Assembly: GCA_964624235.1 (NCBI GenBank)
Contig: CAZUXY010000047.1
Location: 1 to 38,240 of the forward strand
Origin: CAZUXY01 sp964624235
GTDB taxonomy: Bacteria > Spirochaetota > UBA4802 > UBA5368
DNA: 38,240 bases
Direction of reading: 5' to 3'
Shown here: piece by piece, positions 1 to 7,838 of the stretch
Numbering within the stretch: the first letter of the stretch is position 1
Layout of the letters: each line of letters opens with the position of its first letter
The notes under the pieces: generated by a model
The model's database searches: none
What the model saw: only the letters and a program-made list of their open reading frames with translations
What the model was told of the DNA's origin: nothing
Translations under genes and position numbers: made by a program

Positions 1-2
1 AA

Positions 3-227
3 TGGCATTTCGATATGACGGCTTTCATGATCAACACCATCGGGTTCGCAAAACCGGAGATACTCCTGAGCGTCAACACCATCGGATACAGTGAGAAGGA
101 CCTGGACCAGTTCCCGGGTGGGAATGCCCGTACACTACACGAGGACAAACTGCGACACAGGGAGACGGAATGGAAGAATGACCTAGAAAGGGCCTACAGG
201 CTCGGGAGTGACCTCGTACGGCAGTGA
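3..227 (+). CDS. C-terminal fragment of an unrecognised protein (5' end outside window)
   Basis: The reading frame is open from base 3 to a TGA at 225-227 and runs off the left edge, so this is probably the last ~74 codons of a gene that starts upstream. An ATG at 15 exists but has no convincing ribosome binding site, so I treat it as internal. The tail is charged, and its last part (YRLGSDLV) recalls the C-terminal helix of flavodoxin-like NAD(P)H-dependent reductases. That resemblance is too short to name a function. The next gene begins almost 400 bases later. Confidence 0.45.
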   Translation, partial: WHFDMTAFMINTIGFAKPEILLSVNTIGYSEKDLDQFPGGNARTLHEDKLRHRETEWKNDLERAYRLGSDLVRQ

Positions 228-610
228 ATGGTGCCGCCCGTCCGCGGAATGAGATCCCGGTATCATGGATCTGTCCTCCGGGACGGTTAAAACCCGCCGC
301 ATCCCGTCTGTAACAGGCTGGGGATCAACGGCAAGATGCAGTTCATCCACCTTCTCAGGATGTACAATCTCATATCCGGGCAACAGGCCGACACCTCCGT
401 GGTGCTGCTGAAATAGCCCCGCCACGGGAAAAAATTTTGTTCTTGTCCCCCATTTGGGGGATGGCAGGATATCTAATGACACATACACTTTTTCACATAT
501 GGCCGATCGCTTCGATGTAACGTATTCACCTACAATACTGTTCGATCGCCGGGTTGTTTGTACGGCGCATTTTCTTGTTTCAATTCACTTACATTAAGAG
601 GGGTACGCGT
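228..610. other. Intergenic region, no supported gene
   Basis: About 380 bases separate the left-edge gene from the CsgG-like gene. Short open frames on both strands have no start signal or recognisable family. The only structure I see is a small hairpin at 446-461, a 6-bp TCCCCC/GGGGGA stem with a 4-base loop, which has no T-run on the plus side. The last ~60 bases are AT-richer and should carry the promoter of the following gene, but no clear -35/-10 pair stands out. Confidence 0.5.
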
Positions 611-1735
611 ATGAAAAGGATTTTTGCACTGCTGTTTCTGCCGGTGTTCGCCTCGGCGGCCCATGCCGGAGAGGTCGACGGCGCCATGAAGGAACTTTCG
701 TCGAAGATCATCGCCTCGTACCAGAAACTGCCCGACGCGAAACGGCGGAAATATGTTGCGGTCCTTGATTTTCAGAACCGCTCGATGCTGGCGACGAGGA
801 ACAACCTTGGGGTCGCCTTCTCGGAGATACTGGCACAGCACCTGCTGCGCTATCGTGACCGGCTGCGCGTCGTCGAAAGGAAACAGCTGGAGAGCATCAT
901 CCGCGAGAAGGAGCTTAAGATGACAGGGATCGTCGAGGGCGGCGATGCCTCTTCATACGGCGAGGTGTTGGGTGCTGATTTCCTTATCATGGGGAGCGTA
1001 TTCGACGCGGGGGACAAGGTTCGGGTGAACGTGCGCATGGTGGAGACCGGAAAGTCCGAAGTGCTGCTGAACGAGAGTGTGAGCATCGACCGCAGTGCCT
1101 TCGTGAAGCAGGCAAAGCGCTATGTGAAGGTGACCCATACCGTATCGGCGGGCTATCAGTACCAGACCCTGGACGATTATACCGTACATAATGTGTACGT
1201 CATGTATTCGTATGATTTTTTTCTGGGTCTGGCGCTCAATTTCCAGCTGTTTTACGGTTATTCAGATACAAACAAAGCTGTAGATAAATATTCACAGAGC
1301 GGATTTCAGGCGGTTGACAAGTATAAAATATCATTTCAGCAGTTCGGCATGAATGTTCTGTTCAGTAAAAAACTGGATCTGTTCTGGGGCCTGGGGCTGA
1401 ATCCCTATGCGGGGCCTTCTCTGCTGTACTATATGGACAAGACGGTCCTTTACGAACGTACATATGACGGTATCGACGACCTTGACAACAAGGTCACGAT
1501 TAACCCGTCGTACATGCTGTTCGGGCTGAGAGGGGGGATTAACCTGGAATACCGGTTTTCCATGAACTATAAGATCTTTGTCGGTGGTGAATACCAGTAT
1601 TTCCCCGATTTAAAGGTAAAGAAACAGGTGACCTATAAAACGCCTCCTCCTCCTGTGGTAAGGACCCTGCTGTGGGATGACAAAATAAAGCTTACCGGTT
1701 ACTCCATCACGGCCGGCGCCGCTTATTCGTTTTAA
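611..1735 (+). CDS. CsgG-domain envelope protein with C-terminal beta-barrel-like region
   Basis: 374 residues. An N-terminal signal peptide (MKRIF...AHAG, about 18-20 residues) is followed at residues ~45-165 by a CsgG/FlgO-like curli-assembly type domain: a VAVLDF strand, then a LRVVERKQLESII segment and a GADFLIMGSV strand. The last ~190 residues alternate aromatic and polar residues and end in an aromatic-rich strand finishing in Phe, as in outer-membrane beta-barrels. The start at 611 is preferred over an upstream ATG at 554 because AAGAGGGG lies just before it and the signal peptide begins there. The protein is probably exported and anchored in or at the outer membrane. Spirochaetes often carry such CsgG-plus-barrel fusions with unknown cargo. 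It sits alone. The call is firm for domain type and weak for role. Confidence 0.7.
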   Translation: MKRIFALLFLPVFASAAHAGEVDGAMKELSSKIIASYQKLPDAKRRKYVAVLDFQNRSMLATRNNLGVAFSEILAQHLLRYRDRLRVVERKQLESIIREKELKMTGIVEGGDASSYGEVLGADFLIMGSVFDAGDKVRVNVRMVETGKSEVLLNESVSIDRSAFVKQAKRYVKVTHTVSAGYQYQTLDDYTVHNVYVMYSYDFFLGLALNFQLFYGYSDTNKAVDKYSQSGFQAVDKYKISFQQFGMNVLFSKKLDLFWGLGLNPYAGPSLLYYMDKTVLYERTYDGIDDLDNKVTINPSYMLFGLRGGINLEYRFSMNYKIFVGGEYQYFPDLKVKKQVTYKTPPPPVVRTLLWDDKIKLTGYSITAGAAYSF

Positions 1736-1747
1736 CGATGCCAGGCT

Positions 1748-1800
1748 GTCGCACCGCCCACCCGTACCGGGGAACAGGGGGGACAACGCCCCCGTGCGAC
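1748..1800 (+). terminator. Possible hairpin terminator after the CsgG-like gene
   Basis: Inverted 7-base arms GTCGCAC (1748-1754) and GTGCGAC (1794-1800) flank a loop that contains a second G-run/C-run pairing. It begins 12 bases after the stop codon. The following bases (GTTGTTCGAATTTT) are only loosely T-rich, so intrinsic termination is plausible but not clear. Confidence 0.35.
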
Positions 1801-1855
1801 GTTGTTCGAATTTTGCCGGCTTGACATTCTCATTATTGTATGACATGCTTACAAA

Positions 1856-3553
1856 ATGGAAAGGGCGAAATCACCTGCATACGACGTCGTCATAATCGGC
1901 GCCGGTTTCGCAGGCCCGGTGGCGGCGTGGAAGTGCGCTCGCGCAGGTTTCAGCACCCTCATGATCGAGCGTTCCGAGCACGTGGGCGAGAAGGTAGTTT
2001 CGGGCCTCACCATCCCGGTGTACGGTTTTCTCCTGGGTCCCGCCTTCATCCGCGACGGCAACCCTCCGGTGGAACGGCCGGTGGACGGCATCGTCAACTA
2101 TATCATCAAAGACATCGATACCGGTGACATCGAGACAGACGATTCCATGAGAATACCCAAACCTTTCGCCCCCATCGTTGCCTTCGGCTACAACGCCTAT
2201 TGCAAGGATTTCTGCGAATGGGAGGCGCGCAAGGCCCTGGAAGCGGGGGCCGTGATCATGACCTCCACGGTGGTGACCGATGTGATCGTGGAGGAGGGGA
2301 GAGTGGCCGGCGTGCGCCTGGAGACCGGTAACGAGATACGGGCGAAGATCGTCATCGACGCCGAGGGCTCCCAGGGGCTGGTGGCGGTAAAGGCGGGCAT
2401 ACGCGAAAAGTACCCGCCCGAGTCCATATCACTGGCCGATATCTACGACTACGCAATGCCGAAGGAGGAAGTGGACCGCGTCTTCGGCTACACCCTGCGG
2501 TTCTGCTGGGGATGGGACGAGCAGCGGATCTCGCCGCCGCTGGGACACGGCAACGGGCTCATGGTGTGGCCGTACCGTGAAAGCCTCCACTTCATGCAGG
2601 ACCAGTGCCTGCGCCTGGACGATATTCCCCGTGCAAAGACAGCCAAAACGCAGGCCGGCGCACTGGTACCCCCCCTGCGCACGCGCTTTGACGAATACCA
2701 CAAGAACATCACGACCAAACTGCCCTGGTGGAAAACAGAGATCGCCCCCCACATTACCCTCAGGGCGCGCCTGTGGGAGGGGTTCGAGATATTCGTGGGG
2801 CTCGACAAAAAGCTCAGGGACATGCCGAACCACACCGACGGGATGATACTGGTGGGCGACGCTGCGGGGCTCGAGAGCACCGAACTCTGCGACGGGGTGC
2901 CCGCGGCCTGGATCTCCGCTGAGATCGCGGCCGACGTCGCCATAGCGGCGCTCAGGAAAGGCGACACCTCGCGGTCTTTCCTCTCCCGATACGATAAAAA
3001 GATAAAGAACCACGCATTACTCCAGTGGTCCATTTCGGGACGAAACCGCTACGACCTGCGTTACGCCCAGCGGGACCATGATCTGAAAAAGCTCAGGCGC
3101 TGCGTCCACGACGGATGGGGGCTGGGCGCCCTGACTCACGTATCGTCGCCGCTGGTACGATCACTGCTCCTCAAGGTGCTGAAGGAACCCATGGTGATGG
3201 TGAAATGGCGCGACATGTTCTTCCGCTATTACTATAACTGGCACCACAAAAGGTTCGATTACATCGCTACAACCCAGGCGATTGAAAAAAGGAAGGGTGC
3301 ATGGTTCGCGTGTACCTACCGGGCGTCAGCCGCTCTCACCGTGGTGCTGCTCCCACTCATCTGGGTGCTGGCCGCCGTAAAACTTCCGCTGTCGTTCCTG
3401 TTGAACCCGCTGATGAAAGCGACGCTTCCGGTACTGGAACCGCTCTACCGCAGGGCGCTTGACCTGTGCGATCCACTCCTGTCGCGCCTCTCCGCGCGCA
3501 TGGTCTCGAGGGTGATACACGCCGATCCGCGGATCTTCGAGGTGCGGTCATGA
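1856..3553 (+). CDS. FixC-like / geranylgeranyl-reductase-family FAD oxidoreductase with C-terminal hydrophobic extension
   Basis: 565 residues. Residues 9-40 form a Rossmann FAD site (VVIIGAGFAGPVAAWKCARAG, then an acidic residue in MIER). A GMILVGDAAGLE motif near residue 330 is the second FAD contact typical of FixC, ETF-quinone oxidoreductase and GGR-type enzymes. After about residue 430 there is a family-atypical extension of ~130 residues with a strongly hydrophobic stretch (~residues 480-510), suggesting membrane association. The ATG at 1856 has a weak ribosome binding site. The stop overlaps the next gene (ATGA), which encodes a FixX-like ferredoxin, so the two are translationally coupled. 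The pair probably passes electrons between a ferredoxin and a quinone or an unsaturated lipid substrate. No ETF genes are adjacent, so the physiological donor is unknown. Confidence 0.75.
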   Translation: MERAKSPAYDVVIIGAGFAGPVAAWKCARAGFSTLMIERSEHVGEKVVSGLTIPVYGFLLGPAFIRDGNPPVERPVDGIVNYIIKDIDTGDIETDDSMRIPKPFAPIVAFGYNAYCKDFCEWEARKALEAGAVIMTSTVVTDVIVEEGRVAGVRLETGNEIRAKIVIDAEGSQGLVAVKAGIREKYPPESISLADIYDYAMPKEEVDRVFGYTLRFCWGWDEQRISPPLGHGNGLMVWPYRESLHFMQDQCLRLDDIPRAKTAKTQAGALVPPLRTRFDEYHKNITTKLPWWKTEIAPHITLRARLWEGFEIFVGLDKKLRDMPNHTDGMILVGDAAGLESTELCDGVPAAWISAEIAADVAIAALRKGDTSRSFLSRYDKKIKNHALLQWSISGRNRYDLRYAQRDHDLKKLRRCVHDGWGLGALTHVSSPLVRSLLLKVLKEPMVMVKWRDMFFRYYYNWHHKRFDYIATTQAIEKRKGAWFACTYRASAALTVVLLPLIWVLAAVKLPLSFLLNPLMKATLPVLEPLYRRALDLCDPLLSRLSARMVSRVIHADPRIFEVRS

Positions 3554-3837
3554 AAGCAAAACACAGGGGACGAAGAACTTCAAAAAAATTCCCCGGCGTC
3601 ACCTGGGTAGACGCCCCATCTGACTTCATCACGGTAGACCCCGTGCGCTGTACCGGATGCGGCAGCTGCGTGAAGGTATGCCTGGCGGAGTGCTTCGAGA
3701 TCAGGGGCAGAAAGGCGCGGGTGCGAAGCCTGAAACACTGCATGGAATGCGCCTCATGCTGGTACGTCTGCCCGGAGGGGGCCGTGTCGTTCCGGTGGCC
3801 CCGCGGCGGCACCGGTTTTGGGACCGGGTGGGGCTGA
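3550..3837 (+). CDS. FixX-like ferredoxin
   Basis: 95 residues. Two cysteine clusters are visible: CTGCGSCVKVC at residues ~35-45 and CMECASCWYVCP at ~64-75, followed by EGAV. This is the layout of FixX-type ferredoxins that partner FixC/ETF-QO-like flavoproteins. The ATG at 3550 overlaps the TGA of the upstream flavoprotein by the ATGA arrangement, which fixes the start. The N-terminus is basic (MKAKHRGRRTSKK) and the C-terminus is a Gly/Trp-rich tail. It should carry one or two Fe-S clusters, because the first motif resembles a full 4Fe-4S set while the second has extra cysteines. It probably serves as the electron-entry subunit of the flavoprotein. Confidence 0.82.
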   Translation: MKAKHRGRRTSKKFPGVTWVDAPSDFITVDPVRCTGCGSCVKVCLAECFEIRGRKARVRSLKHCMECASCWYVCPEGAVSFRWPRGGTGFGTGWG

Positions 3838-3843
3838 GGGAAC

Positions 3844-4815
3844 TCAGTTCACCACGTGCTGAGGTTTCCCCGCCAGGAACGCCCCGATGTTTTCCGCCGT
3901 GGTCTGCATCAGGCGCCGGCGTGCCTCCAGGGTCGCCCAGGCCATGTGAGGGGTGATTATGCAGTTTTTCGCCGTGAGGAGCGGGTTATTTGGCACAATG
4001 GGCTCGGCCGACACCACGTCCAGCGCCGCACCTGCGAGTTCGCCCCTGTTGAGGGCGGAGGCCAGGTCGTTGTCGACCACCAGGGGGCCCCGGGCGACAT
4101 TGATGAGAAAGGCCGACGGTTTCATGCGCGCGAGGAGCTTCGCATTTACCATGCCGGTGTTTTCGGGGGTGAGGACGCAGTTGAGGCTCACGACATCAGC
4201 CCGTTTGAAGGCCTCTTCACGCGTCACGAAGGAAAAGGGGCGGTACGGCGGCGGGTCAGTTTCGTTCACATCCACCGCCAGCACCTCCATGCCGAATGCG
4301 TGCGCCAATTCGCCGACCCTCCTGCCGATACGGCCGAAACCCACTACCGCCATGGTCTTTCCCGCCAGTTCCGTCTGGGCGGTAAGGGTGTAACTCCACC
4401 GGCCGCTTTTGGCCCATTCGCCCTCCTTTACCGAGGCGTTGTGCAGGGCCACGCGGTTGGTGAATTCCAGCAGCAGCGCGAAAACGTACTGGGCGACCGA
4501 ATCGGTTCCGTACACCGGCACATTCGATACGGGTATGCCCCGTTCCCGGGCCGCCGCAACGTCGACGATGTTATAGCCGGTCGCCAGAACGCTGATGTAC
4601 CTGAGCCGCGGAAGCTTCATGATCGTTTCCCCGGTCAACAGGGACTTGTTGGTCAGGATGATATCCGCACCGGCGGCGCGCTCTTCCGTGTCTTCAGCCG
4701 CGGTCCAGCCGTAAACAATAAGCCTGCCGAACCGTTCAACCGGATCCCAGGGGTTGTCGCCGGGATTAAGGCGCTCTCCGTCCAGAACGACTATGGTAAG
4801 TTCATCATGTTTCAT
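3844..4815 (-). CDS. D-isomer 2-hydroxyacid dehydrogenase, glycerate/hydroxypyruvate-type
   Basis: 323 residues, the usual length. The NAD site is VVGFGRIGRRVG (~158-168) with Asp near 182. The catalytic triad of the family is present: Arg242 in NVARGP, Glu271 in SAEPI and His290 in ITPHMAW. The N-terminal part (ATGYNIVDV, VYGTDSVAQY) resembles glycerate dehydrogenases (HprA type), so reduction of hydroxypyruvate or glyoxylate is a reasonable guess. The ATG at 4815 follows GGAG at a good distance. The gene converges on the FixX-like gene with only six bases between stops. It is divergent from the beta-hydroxyacid dehydrogenase at 5104, and the two could act in the same glyoxylate/glycerate route, which is inference from their families. 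Confidence 0.82.
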   Translation of the reverse strand: MKHDELTIVVLDGERLNPGDNPWDPVERFGRLIVYGWTAAEDTEERAAGADIILTNKSLLTGETIMKLPRLRYISVLATGYNIVDVAAARERGIPVSNVPVYGTDSVAQYVFALLLEFTNRVALHNASVKEGEWAKSGRWSYTLTAQTELAGKTMAVVGFGRIGRRVGELAHAFGMEVLAVDVNETDPPPYRPFSFVTREEAFKRADVVSLNCVLTPENTGMVNAKLLARMKPSAFLINVARGPLVVDNDLASALNRGELAGAALDVVSAEPIVPNNPLLTAKNCIITPHMAWATLEARRRLMQTTAENIGAFLAGKPQHVVN

Positions 4816-4994
4816 GCGTTTTCTCCGGTAGGGGTTCTCTATGCACCATACCAGCCGGGCGGATGCCTGTCAAGAACCACGCGGTGCGGCTGAACACCTC
4901 CCCGCGCCGGGAAAACCTTCGTCGGCATTGAGACGACGGCAGGCTGATAAATTTCTGAATGAAGGGAAAGTCCACTGGACGGAAAACCGCGGAT

Positions 4995-5013
4995 ATGATA
5001 ATCGCTTTATCAT
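4995..5013. promoter_or_regulatory. Palindrome in a divergent intergenic region (candidate operator)
   Basis: A perfect 7-base inverted repeat, ATGATAA (4995-5001) and TTATCAT (5007-5013), has a 5-base spacer. It lies between two divergently transcribed dehydrogenase genes (starts at 4815 and 5104). Size and position fit a dimeric repressor or activator site. No regulator gene is adjacent to assign it to. Confidence 0.4.
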
Positions 5014-5103
5014 CTGTCGAAGTTTTTGCATCAGCTGAAGCGGTGGCGGTATGGGTATTCTTGAAGAAAAGGAAGGCGGCGTTAGCCTGCGGGGAGGTAC
5101 ACA

Positions 5104-5985
5104 ATGACGTCTGAAACCATAGGGTGGATAGGAACCGGCGTTATGGGGAGGTCCATGTGCCGGCATATATTAACCGGAGGATATAAGGTCAACGTATACA
5201 ACCGGACCAGGTCCCGTGCCGATGATCTGGTCGCCGCGGGCGCCCGGTGGTGCGACAGTCCCGCCGAAGTGGCGCGGCACAGTACAATCGTCTTTTCCAT
5301 GGTGGGCTATCCGACCGACGTGGAAACGGTAATTCTGGGGGAGGAGGGGGTGCTCGCCGGCGCCCTGAAGGGAAGCATCATCGTTGATATGACCACCTCG
5401 GAACCTTCCCTGGCGCAACGCGTATGGGCGGAGGCCCGTGCGAAAGGAATCGACGCGCTGGACGCCCCGGTGTCGGGGGGTGATATCGGCGCGAGAGAAG
5501 GGAAGCTGGCCGTTATGGCGGGAGGCGATGAGGCGGTGTATAAAAAAGTTGTGCCGCTCTTTCGTCTTATGGGTGAGAACATCGCCCTCATGGGCGGGCC
5601 CGGCGCCGGCCAGCATACCAAGATGTGCAACCAGGTCCTCATCGCCTCGACCATGATCGGGGTGGTGGAGTCGCTCCATTACGCCCGCCGGGCCGGCCTG
5701 GACCCGGGAGAAGTCATCGATGTGATCGGGAAAGGGGCGGCTTCGAGCTGGTCCATCAACAACCTGGGCAGGCGCATCGTGGACGGAAATTTCGAACCGG
5801 GTTTTTTCGTGAAACATTTCGTGAAGGACATGGGCATCGCCCTGCGCGAAGCCGAACGCATGAACCTGTCGCTGCCGGGACTCGCCCTGGCCAAGGAGTT
5901 TTACACGGCGGCCATGGCCCTGGGTATGGAAAACCTGGGGACCCAGGCGCTGTACAGGGTGTTCGAGCGGATGAATTACCGTTAA
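5104..5985 (+). CDS. 3-hydroxyisobutyrate / tartronate-semialdehyde reductase-family dehydrogenase
   Basis: 293 residues, the family norm. The N-terminal Rossmann motif GWIGTGVMG is at residues 7-15. The substrate loop DAPVSGGDIGA is at ~120-130. The catalytic lysine is in GAGQHTKMCNQ (Lys173). Family members reduce or oxidise small beta-hydroxyacids (3-hydroxyisobutyrate, tartronate semialdehyde, succinic semialdehyde/glyoxylate); the exact substrate cannot be read from sequence. GGGGAGG stands seven bases before the ATG. The gene is divergent from the 2-hydroxyacid dehydrogenase, so the pair could link tartronate semialdehyde and hydroxypyruvate/glycerate. The stop codon lies inside a short CCGTT-AA-AACGG palindrome next to the convergent lipoprotein gene. 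Confidence 0.82.
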   Translation: MTSETIGWIGTGVMGRSMCRHILTGGYKVNVYNRTRSRADDLVAAGARWCDSPAEVARHSTIVFSMVGYPTDVETVILGEEGVLAGALKGSIIVDMTTSEPSLAQRVWAEARAKGIDALDAPVSGGDIGAREGKLAVMAGGDEAVYKKVVPLFRLMGENIALMGGPGAGQHTKMCNQVLIASTMIGVVESLHYARRAGLDPGEVIDVIGKGAASSWSINNLGRRIVDGNFEPGFFVKHFVKDMGIALREAERMNLSLPGLALAKEFYTAAMALGMENLGTQALYRVFERMNYR

Positions 5986-6001
5986 AACGGACCGGGAGTC
6001 G

Positions 6002-6976
6002 TCACGGCAGTTCAACGATCCTGAAATCGACGGTGTTGCCGCCCCTGGTGACGCTCAGGTACGGTCGTTTGGCGGTTTCGGCGTACCCGGGGCCGCACAC
6101 GGTGTGGAAAGTACTGGCGTTCCAGAAGGTGGTCGTGTAGAAGGCGAAACCGTAGAAGTCGGTCATGACGAACCAGTCGTTGTAGTAGGCCGTTATGTCG
6201 ATGGTATACCAGCCAGTCGCTCCTCCCGGCGGCCAGTTGGTAAAGGCTTTTTCGTCGGACTGGTTGTGGGGAGGCCGTACGGCCCATGACGTGTAATCCT
6301 CGTCGCGCCAGGAGGCCGTCATGGGAAACACCGAATAATGGTAGGTCCCCGTGCCGGCGGCGCTGTCTTTATATATGTGCAGCACGGCGCCGGTGGCGGC
6401 ATCGGGTAACCCGTTAATATCGGGCCATGAGTATATTATGAGCGCGTAAGTTCCTCCCAGCACGCTCTGCCCTCCGTTTACCTGCCAGTCATTACTCGCC
6501 TTCGTGCACCCGGTGGCGGCGTAATTCCAGCAGCGCATGGATTCTTTCAGGTAGAGGCTGTTGTTCACGGTGATGTTCGGTGTGGTAAAGGAACCGTATT
6601 CGGGGTGTACCGCGGTGATGGTGCCGCTCCCCTCGGTGCTCAGGGCGAGAAAGGAGGTGCTGGTCCCGCTGGCCGTGCTGAGATTGCCGTTGATAATCCC
6701 GCTTCCGGTCCAGGTTACGGTTACATCCCCGATGTAGGTGCCCGAGCCGTCATAATGGGCGGCATAGACCGTAAGGTTATGCAGCCCCTTTATGGTTATA
6801 TCGGCGCTCAATACGGAACCCCCTCCGTTTGCCGCCATGTGAAAACGTATATGGTGGGTCAAATATTCGCTCTGGGCCTTTCGCGCATAATCGTACATAT
6901 CGTATTTTTCGCATGACGATACGAAAAATAGAAACAGCACCGCGGCGGGAATAATGTTAAACCTGTAAGAATGCAC
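6002..6976 (-). CDS. Lipoprotein with DNRLRE/CBM96-like domain
   Basis: 324 residues. A signal sequence ends in a spirochaete-like lipobox (LFFVSSC) with Cys22 as the lipidated residue. Residues ~50-140 are beta-rich and look Ig-like. Residues ~150-324 fit a DNRLRE-type beta-sandwich: an ALIIYSWPD segment, GAVLHIYKD, TASWRDEDYTSW, then WYTIDITAYYNDW and GFAFYTT. Such modules occur in extracellular and carbohydrate-binding proteins. The start is a GTG with no visible ribosome binding site, and TATAAC/TATATA sequences lie just upstream on the coding strand, so a very short or absent leader is possible. It is probably a surface-exposed lipoprotein. Function is unknown. Confidence 0.65.
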   Translation of the reverse strand: MHSYRFNIIPAAVLFLFFVSSCEKYDMYDYARKAQSEYLTHHIRFHMAANGGGSVLSADITIKGLHNLTVYAAHYDGSGTYIGDVTVTWTGSGIINGNLSTASGTSTSFLALSTEGSGTITAVHPEYGSFTTPNITVNNSLYLKESMRCWNYAATGCTKASNDWQVNGGQSVLGGTYALIIYSWPDINGLPDAATGAVLHIYKDSAAGTGTYHYSVFPMTASWRDEDYTSWAVRPPHNQSDEKAFTNWPPGGATGWYTIDITAYYNDWFVMTDFYGFAFYTTTFWNASTFHTVCGPGYAETAKRPYLSVTRGGNTVDFRIVELP

Positions 6977-7358
6977 GATTTTTATATAGTTATAAAACCT
7001 GGAATCGGAACGACTATTAATGCCAATATACGAATGCGATGGTATACAGACAAATAAATGTGTATAATTTCAAAACGGTGTTCCTGTGGGGTAGATCCTG
7101 TTTTTCGGTAACCCGATGGAAGAAGGTTTTGGTTTGACTTATATGTAAATGTGCCGTGTAATAAAAAAGGGAAAAAGAACTTACAGTTAAGTGATTGAGA
7201 ATACTTACCTGACGGGAAAGTATCCTAAACGGCCCCAATTTGTGTAGTCCGGTGAATACGAGGATGCGTACCAGTATGGACCATCACCGGCTTGATGATA
7301 TACCACGCCTGTGACGGCACAGAATTGATTCAAAACGAATGGCGGGAGGGAACTGGAT
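6977..7358. other. Intergenic region with a possible degraded gene tail
   Basis: About 380 bases lie between two divergent starts. The half nearest the lipoprotein gene is AT-rich and probably holds its promoter. The half nearest 7359 contains, on the minus strand, the protein-like gene remnant listed separately at 7205-7340. No RNA gene or intact coding region is seen. Confidence 0.5.
7205..7340 (-). pseudogene. Possible remnant of a DUF1566/Lcl-like protein C-terminus
   Basis: Reading the minus strand to the TAA at 7205-7207 gives ~44 codons with aromatic-rich, protein-like character (a YWYASSYSPDYTNW segment and a GYFPVR end). This recalls the YWSS...PVR ends of DUF1566/Lcl domains. The frame continues upstream only into sequence antisense to the gene at 7359, with no start signal. 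I read it as a leftover 3' end. The family assignment is weak. Confidence 0.3.
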
Positions 7359-7811
7359 ATGATAAAAAAACTGTTGTTATTTATACTGAGCGCCGCGGTG
7401 ATAGCCGCCGTGATACTGTTCGCCGGCGGTAGAATAACTGATTTTCTGGATGTTCCCAGCGTGCTCGTGGTTGTAAGCATACCGGTAATTCTGTTGTTTT
7501 ATAACTTTTCCGCTAAAGAAATAGGGAATACGGTTCGGTTCTGCTTCAATTACTCTAACAAAAAGAAGAAATTCAATATTGACCTGGGGCTGCTGATCCT
7601 GACGTCATTCAGAAACAATGTATACATTACCGCTCTCATGGGTTCCGTGCTTGGTGTTATATTCATTTTAATCACACTGAACGATAAAAGCGCGTTGGGT
7701 AAGGACCTGGCCGTCGCCATGCTGACGATACTGTATGCATTGATTATAAACCTCATAATTGTATCACCCGCTATCGATGCGTTGCGCAGGGAAAGAGAAC
7801 GCAATAAGTGA
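7359..7811 (+). CDS. Miniature MotA/TolQ/ExbB-like four-helix membrane protein
   Basis: 150 residues with four predicted membrane helices (~4-25, 31-50, 85-107, 118-140). The first half matches the start of MotA (a helix, GGRITDFLDVPSVLVVV, then a second helix). The second half matches MotA helices 3-4 (MGSVLGVIFILITLNDKSALG, AVAMLTILYALIINLIIVSP). MotA is 250-290 residues; here the ~100-residue cytoplasmic loop that contacts FliG is reduced to ~30 basic residues (NKKKK). The proline near the end of helix 4 is kept, but I see none at the start of helix 3. A good ribosome binding site (GGGAGGG) precedes the ATG. It probably forms an operon with the metallo-hydrolase 27 bases downstream. It cannot be a normal flagellar stator subunit; an ion channel role is inference. 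Confidence 0.6.
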   Translation: MIKKLLLFILSAAVIAAVILFAGGRITDFLDVPSVLVVVSIPVILLFYNFSAKEIGNTVRFCFNYSNKKKKFNIDLGLLILTSFRNNVYITALMGSVLGVIFILITLNDKSALGKDLAVAMLTILYALIINLIIVSPAIDALRRERERNK

Positions 7812-7838
7812 TGACCCAGTAATACCAGGAGGAGCAGG

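Noticed and set aside
183..488. Minus-strand open frame of ~100 codons near the left edge
   Set aside because: No start signal, no family resemblance, and it overlaps the end of the plus-strand frame.
1821..1849. Promoter with TTGACA upstream of the FixC-like gene
   Set aside because: No acceptable -10 hexamer at 16-19 bases; the best candidate is CATGCT, and the start codon follows almost immediately.
3856..4893. Long plus-strand open frame opposite the 2-hydroxyacid dehydrogenase
   Set aside because: The minus-strand protein has the full catalytic triad and NAD motif; the plus-strand frame is its shadow.
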